NCBI GenBank assembly: GCA_946478755.1
Contig: CAMLDJ010000190.1
Coordinates: forward strand, 1-10,270
DNA length: 10,270 bases
Direction of reading: 5' to 3'
Source: an uncultured Pedobacter sp.
Lineage (GTDB): Bacteria; Bacteroidota; Bacteroidia; Sphingobacteriales; Sphingobacteriaceae
Below, one piece after another: positions 5,667 through 10,270 of the stretch. How positions within the stretch are numbered: the first letter of the stretch is position 1; each line of letters begins with the position of its first letter. A program made the translations under genes and the position numbers. The notes beneath the pieces were generated by a model, which was given only the letters and a program-made list of their open reading frames with translations, was not told the origin of the DNA and ran no database searches.

Positions 5667-7511
5667 TTATATTACCTCAGCGCCAGTAAACACCGGTTTT
5701 TCATTTTGCTTATTGATCCACTGCGAAAGCACCAATAATTTCCATATTTCCGGATATCGGTTCCACTTACCGCTTAAATGCTCATTTATCATCTCCAGGA
5801 CTCTGCTGATATCAATTCCAGGTATATTTTCTAATTCCTTTTTAGATAGTTTATCCAAAACGTAATCTTTTAGTTCGGAACGGAACCAATTTTTGAAAGG
5901 CATGGTAAAGCCTGCTTTAGGCCGATCAAAGTAACTGGCAGGCACTTCTTCAAAAAGAAGGTCTTTTAAAATACGTTTTTGGTTGTTAGCCTGATATTTA
6001 AAATGGCTGGGTAAGGTTCTTGAAAATTCAAGAACCCGATAATCCATTAGTGGGGACCGTGATTCTAATGAAAAGGCCATAGATGCCCTGTCAACCTTAG
6101 TATTGATATCTCCGTTTAAATACGTTTTAATATCAAAATCGGAAACCCGTTCTAATAAAGGCTTTGAAGTGTGATGAAGCGAATGCATATAAGGAGAGTG
6201 ACTGGCTAAATCCGTATCTAAGATCCAGGAATCTTCCATGCTTCCCAGTAATTTGACATATAGTTGCTCAATTTCTGGCATAGAAATGCCCATTGCAATC
6301 AGTTTGAATCGATAATTAACCGATTTACTAATCAGCATGGCCATATTTTTTCGAATACTTAAGGGCAGTTTAAAGATCCACTGCACTTTACTAATCCACC
6401 TGTACCGATGATAACCCAAAAAAGCCTCATCTCCTGCATCGCCACTTAAAGCTACCGTAACATGATTTCTGGTATACTTACTCAACAGCATACTCGGTAT
6501 TGCACTGGAATCTGCAAAAGGTTCATCATAATATTTCGATAGGTTTTCTATCAGACCAATGCCTTCATTATAGTTGCACTCAATGGTATGATGTTCCGTG
6601 CCCAAATGTTTAGCTACTTTTTCGGCATATACACTTTCATCAAAACCTGGCTCATTAAATTTTATCGAAAAGGTTTTCAGATGTCTGGCCTGCTTTGCGG
6701 CTATAAATGAAACAAGTGAAGAATCAATTCCTCCGGATAAAAAAATCCCCAGTGGTACATCAGCATACATTCTAATTTTTACGGCATCGTTTAACAGATC
6801 GCGTAGCTGGCTTTTGGCATCCTGGTAAGTACCTGAAAACCTATTCTCCCAATTGTAATCTAAATCCCAATATTTGGAAATCTGCAATACACCACTATAC
6901 AAATCATATTTAAAATAATGCGCAGCGGGTAGCTTCTTAACTTCTTTATAAATCGACTTAGGTTCAGGAATGTAATTCCAGACCAGATAATCGGCAATTG
7001 CGCTGTTATCAATAGACAGATCCCTTCCGATATTGATCTGAGCGGGTTGGCTTGCAAATTCAAACGACCGACGGGAATGCATATAGTAAAAGGGTTTCTT
7101 GCCAAAACGGTCCCGGGCTCCGAATAACTCCTTATTGATCGTATCATAGATCACAAATGCAAACATGCCGTTAAAATGGCCGAGACAATCTGTGCCATAT
7201 TCGAGGTAAGCAGCACAAATGACTTCCGTATCAGAACTGGTTCTAAAATGGTAATTTCTTTTTTCTAATGCTTTTCTGATCTCCTGATAATTGTAAATTT
7301 CACCGTTAAAAACGATGTGGAGATGAAAATAGGAGAACGGTTGATTCGACCGTGAATCCAAGTCAATAATGGCTAACCTGTTGTGTGCAAAAAGGACTTC
7401 ATCATATCGTTCTATAGCCGTATGATCCGGACCTCTGAATTTAATCCTGGCCATCTTCCTGGAAATCATTTCATCGGAATAAGGTAAAGTTGTACCATAA
7501 ATACCACACAT
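5667..7511 (-). CDS. Asparagine-synthase-type glutamine amidotransferase, copy 2 (AsnB-like)
   Basis: Also 614 residues and starting MCGIYG, so Cys2 is the glutaminase nucleophile. Visible landmarks are FRGPDH (25-30), RLAIIDL (45-51), FNGEIYN (68-74), SDTEV (93-97), the ATP loop SGGIDSS (259-265), LSGDAGDEAFLGY and a C-terminal PKAGFTMPFKNW. It differs clearly from copy 1: SNQPF replaces the usual GxQPM element, FASQPAQI replaces the common FaSE element, and GDEAFLGY replaces GDELFGGY. The copies are therefore old paralogues with probably different substrates rather than a recent duplication. It likely transfers ammonia from glutamine to an activated carboxylate, possibly a uronic acid or amino-acid substituent of the glycan (inference from context). 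It comes 18 bp after the 8642-7530 glycosyltransferase and is probably in the same transcript. Confidence 0.92.
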   Translation of the reverse strand: MCGIYGTTLPYSDEMISRKMARIKFRGPDHTAIERYDEVLFAHNRLAIIDLDSRSNQPFSYFHLHIVFNGEIYNYQEIRKALEKRNYHFRTSSDTEVICAAYLEYGTDCLGHFNGMFAFVIYDTINKELFGARDRFGKKPFYYMHSRRSFEFASQPAQINIGRDLSIDNSAIADYLVWNYIPEPKSIYKEVKKLPAAHYFKYDLYSGVLQISKYWDLDYNWENRFSGTYQDAKSQLRDLLNDAVKIRMYADVPLGIFLSGGIDSSLVSFIAAKQARHLKTFSIKFNEPGFDESVYAEKVAKHLGTEHHTIECNYNEGIGLIENLSKYYDEPFADSSAIPSMLLSKYTRNHVTVALSGDAGDEAFLGYHRYRWISKVQWIFKLPLSIRKNMAMLISKSVNYRFKLIAMGISMPEIEQLYVKLLGSMEDSWILDTDLASHSPYMHSLHHTSKPLLERVSDFDIKTYLNGDINTKVDRASMAFSLESRSPLMDYRVLEFSRTLPSHFKYQANNQKRILKDLLFEEVPASYFDRPKAGFTMPFKNWFRSELKDYVLDKLSKKELENIPGIDISRVLEMINEHLSGKWNRYPEIWKLLVLSQWINKQNEKPVFTGAEVI

Positions 7512-7529
7512 AGCTAATTGTTAAAGTTG

Positions 7530-8642
7530 TTATTTGATTAATTCTTCATACTGCGCACTGATCCGGCCCAGGGCATATTTTTGATATACCGTATTTTTAA
7601 TTTCAACAGCATTCCAATAATCTGTTGTACAAGCCTGAATGACTCTATGCTTAAACCCTTGATGATCATTTTGCGACAGGACATAACCATTAAAACCATC
7701 TATGATCAAACCCTTGACGCCGCCTACTTTGAAGGTGACTACGGGGAGGCCAACATTTAATGCTTCTAATACCACATTTGGAAAACCTTCGGTATAAGAA
7801 CTCAATACCATCAAATCATGCTGCACCATTACTTCCTCAATCTGAATATTACTGATTTCTCCTAAAAAATGGACTCTTGAACTTAAACCCAGGTCCTTTA
7901 CTTTTTGATGAACTTTATCCTTTAATACTCCGGTACCCACCAGGCTCAAATGATAATTTTCCGGCAACTCTGCGACAATATTAACGAGCCTTTCCAATCC
8001 TTTTTCTAATGAAAAGCGGGCGACAACCAGCAGTTTGTAATTTTTACGCCGATTGTTGCGGAGTTCTTTTACTTTAGGTGTATGCAGCACCGGATTTCCA
8101 ATCACCGTAATTAATGCAGGATTAATATTGTAAGTACTGATTAAAGACTGTTTCATTTCTTCCGACTGACAAACAATCACTTTGTAACCCTTATAACTGA
8201 TGTTGGTAAAGCGTTCATAAAACCTAAATTTAAAGCCTTCAAACAAGCGTTGTTCATGTGGAATATTTGATGCCCTGGCAACCAGAATCGGAATAACCAA
8301 AAATCTGCTGACAAGGGAAACTAAAATATTAATATGACCCGTTGTGGAGAAAACTGCATATGGTTTTTCTTTATTAAGAACTTTATATAAAGCAAAAAAG
8401 GATCTGGAAGCCTTTTTGGTGTTCAGATCGATAAATCTAACCCCATCCAACTCCATTGAAAAACAATTGACAGTTGCATCCAGAATCACAATTGTGACAT
8501 CAAACCTAGTCTTGTTAAAACCCTGGGCCAGATTCCAAAAAACACGTTCTGAGCCACCCGATGCAAGAGAACTTAGAATAAAGAAAACCTTTTTCCTGGA
8601 TTCGGGATCTTGGTGATCAACTTTATCTATTGCAAAATCCAT
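7530..8642 (-). CDS. GT4-family glycosyltransferase (GT-B fold)
   Basis: A 370-residue group 1 glycosyltransferase. After about 17 polar residues the N-terminal domain begins KVFFILSSLASGGSERVF (18-35), with the GGSE loop of the family. The C-terminal domain has VVARFSLEKGLERLV (206-220), LVGTG (234-238), the EX7E motif from E285 to E293 (EGFPNVVLE), and VGGVKGLI. It is predicted to be a cytoplasmic, membrane-associated retaining enzyme that adds one sugar to the lipid-linked repeat unit. The start codon is only 2 bp from the stop of the phosphoglycosyl transferase gene, so translational coupling is likely and no other Met lies nearby. Being directly coupled to the initiating enzyme, it is a candidate for adding the second sugar; that order is inference. 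Confidence 0.92.
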   Translation of the reverse strand: MDFAIDKVDHQDPESRKKVFFILSSLASGGSERVFWNLAQGFNKTRFDVTIVILDATVNCFSMELDGVRFIDLNTKKASRSFFALYKVLNKEKPYAVFSTTGHINILVSLVSRFLVIPILVARASNIPHEQRLFEGFKFRFYERFTNISYKGYKVIVCQSEEMKQSLISTYNINPALITVIGNPVLHTPKVKELRNNRRKNYKLLVVARFSLEKGLERLVNIVAELPENYHLSLVGTGVLKDKVHQKVKDLGLSSRVHFLGEISNIQIEEVMVQHDLMVLSSYTEGFPNVVLEALNVGLPVVTFKVGGVKGLIIDGFNGYVLSQNDHQGFKHRVIQACTTDYWNAVEIKNTVYQKYALGRISAQYEELIK

Positions 8643-8644
8643 AG

Positions 8645-9241
8645 CTAGTTAATAATAATTCTGTTAATAGTTAACCACAGTATCTTAAAATCGCATAAAA
8701 CGTTATGATGATTGATATACCTCATGTTTTGCCTAATTTTTTCCGGGATGATCTTTTCGATATAGTATGCTTCCGGATCGTCAACCTTTCCAAGGAGTTC
8801 ACTTTCATTGCAAAATGCTATTGAAGCCCAATCTGTAATGCCTGGTTTTACCGATAAAACTCTGATTTGTTCATCTGTGTATAAGTTTACATATTTCCTT
8901 ACCTCGGGCCTTGGCCCCACAAAGCTCATATTTCCTTTTAAAATATTCAGCAGTTGAGGTAATTCATCCAGTTTGTATCTTCTTAAAAAATTACCCACTT
9001 TGGTTATCCTGTGATCATGATTACCCATGGTGAGCAGGTTTTGATCATGAGAATGAACAAACATGGTCCGAAATTTATAAAGATTGAAGTCCTGCATGTT
9101 CATTCCAACCCTTATCTGGCGATAAAATACCCCGCCTTTAGAATCCATGAGAATGAAAATGCTGATGATAATGAAAAGTGGTGAAAATACAATCAAACCA
9201 ATGGTAGCCAATAAAAGGTCGAAAATCCGTTTCGTGTTCAT
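8645..9241 (-). CDS. Undecaprenyl-phosphate sugar phosphotransferase (small monotopic PGT, PglC/WcaJ-C type)
   Basis: A 198-residue bacterial sugar transferase that moves a sugar phosphate from a UDP-sugar to undecaprenyl phosphate and so starts the repeat unit. Residues about 5-32 are a hydrophobic re-entrant helix with the kink pair S20-P21 seen in PglC-type enzymes. Then come the KFRTM motif (56-60), RRYKLDELPQLLNIL (87-101) with the catalytic Asp-Glu dyad D92-E93, and MSFVGPRPE (105-113), followed by KPGITDWAS (132-140), all family hallmarks. It lacks the N-terminal multi-helix and CoA-binding-like region of full-length WcaJ/WbaP proteins and is therefore the minimal form. It comes 36 bp after the methyltransferase and 2 bp before a glycosyltransferase. 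The starter sugar cannot be deduced from sequence. Confidence 0.94.
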   Translation of the reverse strand: MNTKRIFDLLLATIGLIVFSPLFIIISIFILMDSKGGVFYRQIRVGMNMQDFNLYKFRTMFVHSHDQNLLTMGNHDHRITKVGNFLRRYKLDELPQLLNILKGNMSFVGPRPEVRKYVNLYTDEQIRVLSVKPGITDWASIAFCNESELLGKVDDPEAYYIEKIIPEKIRQNMRYINHHNVLCDFKILWLTINRIIIN

Positions 9242-9277
9242 ATGTTTATTTTTAGGTTTACAGCTATTGTATTAGGC

Positions 9278-9955
9278 TTATTTAGTGGCAACACCTATAA
9301 TTATATACCTGCTTGCAGGTGGAATGAGTGGATCGATGAGGCGGTCCAATTTTCCAAGTAAAATCCGTTGGCGCTCATTTCTACCCAGACAACCAAAAAA
9401 TCCAACCGTTATGTAAGTCACTTTATTAAAGGACGAAAAAATTGTTTTTACATCGCTCAATTTTAGATAGCTCCAGTTTTTAGTGCCAAACCGGGATCTT
9501 AAAATTTTATGAAAAACAGAAGCATCTAAGTTTTCGGCAAAAAGTAACTTACCTCCTGGCTTCAAAGATTTATGGATTTCATTCACCACCTTAACCTTCG
9601 TTTCTTTGTGCGCTTCTCCTTCTATTCCCCCCAAAATAGATTTAAACACAATGAAATCGAAGTGATCTGAATAGGGAATATCAGTAGCATCTATAGCCTC
9701 ATAGCTGATATTCGATTCGCAATTGTATTTACGATGGATCATTTGGGTATTTTCCCCTGGCTTATCAAGGTTTGAGCAGGTAACCTTATTTTTGTTCAAA
9801 GCTAACCATAATGATAAGCCCCCGCCGTACGCCCCCAATTCTAAACACTGATTTTCAGTATGATCAAGCGCTCCAAAACTTTCCCAGAAAGGGAGGGCTC
9901 TTGACCAATTTTCGGTATCCCAGCCTATGACGTCTTTCTTAAAATAACTATTCAT
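9278..9955 (-). CDS. Class I SAM-dependent methyltransferase
   Basis: A 225-residue protein with a seven-strand SAM-binding core. Motif I is CLELGAYGGGLSLWLA (37-52), the strand-2 acidic residue is near D64 (SNLDKPG), DFIVFKSILGGI is motif-IV-like, and LKPGGKLLFAEN is the typical strand-5 approach. The N-terminus (GWDTENWSRALPFWES) looks like a cap around the active site. The target is unknown. In this cluster, methylation of a sugar hydroxyl or a glycan terminus is the simplest idea, but a carboxyl target is also possible. It comes 67 bp after the partial glycosyltransferase and 36 bp before the phosphoglycosyl transferase. An upstream out-of-frame ATG (a four-codon ATG-ATT-TAT-GAA-TAG) overlaps the start and is probably incidental. 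Confidence 0.85.
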   Translation of the reverse strand: MNSYFKKDVIGWDTENWSRALPFWESFGALDHTENQCLELGAYGGGLSLWLALNKNKVTCSNLDKPGENTQMIHRKYNCESNISYEAIDATDIPYSDHFDFIVFKSILGGIEGEAHKETKVKVVNEIHKSLKPGGKLLFAENLDASVFHKILRSRFGTKNWSYLKLSDVKTIFSSFNKVTYITVGFFGCLGRNERQRILLGKLDRLIDPLIPPASRYIIIGVATK

Positions 9956-10022
9956 AAATCATTTTTTCAAACTCAATTACCACCCTGGTCAAATAGATTT
10001 CCATGCATAGACCCCCGGCCCC
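9956..10022 (-). other. Intercistronic gap with a diverged copy of the TCTATTTACCA motif
   Basis: These 67 bp separate the partial glycosyltransferase from the methyltransferase. On the minus strand 9997-9983 reads TCTATTTGACCAGGG, one inserted base away from TCTATTTACCAGG at 1296-1308. A short GC-rich block (10011-10022) follows the glycosyltransferase stop. I see no convincing terminator or promoter, so readthrough from the upstream gene is assumed. Confidence 0.3.
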
Positions 10023-10270
10023 TTAATTTTCGGTTAATATTAAGTCACGCCAATTGTTGGAGATGTTCGTCATAGAATTGGTCTGCTTGATTAACGCTGC
10101 ATTTTCTGAGACTTTTTCCCTGAGAATGCCATTTGCCAATAGCTCATTTAAGGCACTGGAAAGTTCTGCTGGATTGTTTTTCTTTACCAAAATTCCATTT
10201 ATTCTGTTTTCTATAATTTCCGAAGGACCAAATTCACAATCAACGGCTATGCAAGGGCAGCCAAAACTCA
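10023..10270 (-). CDS. GT4-family glycosyltransferase, C-terminal part (N-terminus beyond the window edge)
   Basis: The last 81 residues of a gene entering from the right edge, ending at a TAA at 10025-10023. The visible part, GCPCIAVDCEFGPSEII followed by NGILVKKNNPAELSSAL and NELLANGILREKVSENAA, matches the end of the nucleotide-sugar domain of group 1 (GT4) glycosyltransferases, where the second Glu of EX7E and the GPSEII/NGLLV segment recur. The other two minus-strand frames are closed by stops here, and the pattern is specific enough for a family call. The catalytic N-terminal half and the donor cannot be judged. It is the upstream member of this gene series and leads into the methyltransferase after 67 bp. 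Confidence 0.8.
   Translation of the reverse strand, partial: SFGCPCIAVDCEFGPSEIIENRINGILVKKNNPAELSSALNELLANGILREKVSENAALIKQTNSMTNISNNWRDLILTEN

Noticed and set aside
6015..6036. A 22-bp palindrome (arms GGTTCTTGAA and TTCAAGAACC around AA) inside AsnB-like copy 2.
   Set aside because: Ten-bp arms are not rare enough in 10 kb to exclude chance. It encodes ordinary family sequence (RVLEFSRTL) and a 2-base loop cannot form a normal hairpin.
6598..7147. Two open frames (6598-6828 plus, 6860-7147 minus) inside AsnB-like copy 2.
   Set aside because: Both lie within an intact 614-residue gene with all catalytic motifs and have no independent start context.
8344..8616. Plus-strand 90-codon frame antisense to the 8642-7530 glycosyltransferase.
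   Set aside because: It mirrors the N-terminal domain of the real gene and shows no protein-like features.
9304..9320. ACCTGC-TT-GCAGGT palindrome near the 3' end of the methyltransferase.
   Set aside because: Six-bp arms are common by chance and the element lies in ordinary coding sequence.

Overview
The window looks like part of an exopolysaccharide (or other surface glycan) biosynthesis cluster of a Bacteroidota bacterium. I would guess Sphingobacteriaceae (Pedobacter or Mucilaginibacter type), but that is inference from style: AT-rich DNA, starts without clear Shine-Dalgarno sequences, a lipoprotein-type polysaccharide lyase and a possible TAnnTTTG promoter element. No rRNA, tRNA, mobile element or CRISPR array was seen.

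All genes lie on the minus strand, so transcription runs from the right edge to the left. In that order: the C-terminal end of a GT4 glycosyltransferase (10270-10023, cut by the window edge); a class I SAM methyltransferase (9955-9278); a minimal, PglC-like phosphoglycosyl transferase that would load the first sugar phosphate onto undecaprenyl phosphate (9241-8645); a GT4 glycosyltransferase (8642-7530); an asparagine-synthase-type amidotransferase (7511-5667); another GT4 glycosyltransferase (5628-4510); a second asparagine-synthase-type amidotransferase (4457-2613); a UDP-glucuronate 4-epimerase type enzyme (2534-1413); and, after a 239-bp gap, a PL1-family pectate-lyase-like lipoprotein (1173 to beyond base 1). 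Gaps inside the cluster are 2-78 bp, which suggests one operon. The lyase follows a longer gap full of palindromes and may have its own promoter.

Taken together: the epimerase would make UDP-galacturonic acid, the phosphoglycosyl transferase and three GT4 enzymes would build a repeat unit on the lipid carrier, the two AsnB-like enzymes would convert uronic acid carboxylates to carboxamides, and the methyltransferase would add a further decoration. The pectate-lyase-like lipoprotein encoded beside them could trim or release the same polymer, as AlgL does in alginate systems. By eye, its active site keeps the catalytic arginine and the VWVDH and DGLLD motifs but has Ile where pectate lyases carry a carboxylate-contacting Lys. 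That would fit a substrate with neutral, amidated uronic acids. This link is inference and is the main item for follow-up. Flippase, polymerase and export genes are not in the window.

Non-coding items: two palindromes sharing the core TACCAGGTA, 44 bp apart, before the lyase; alternative hairpins in the lyase leader; an intercistronic stem-loop before the first AsnB gene at 4457; a palindrome centred on that gene's stop codon; and a perfect 14-bp inverted repeat inside the coding region of the 5628-4510 glycosyltransferase. No stretch over 300 bp lacks a gene.
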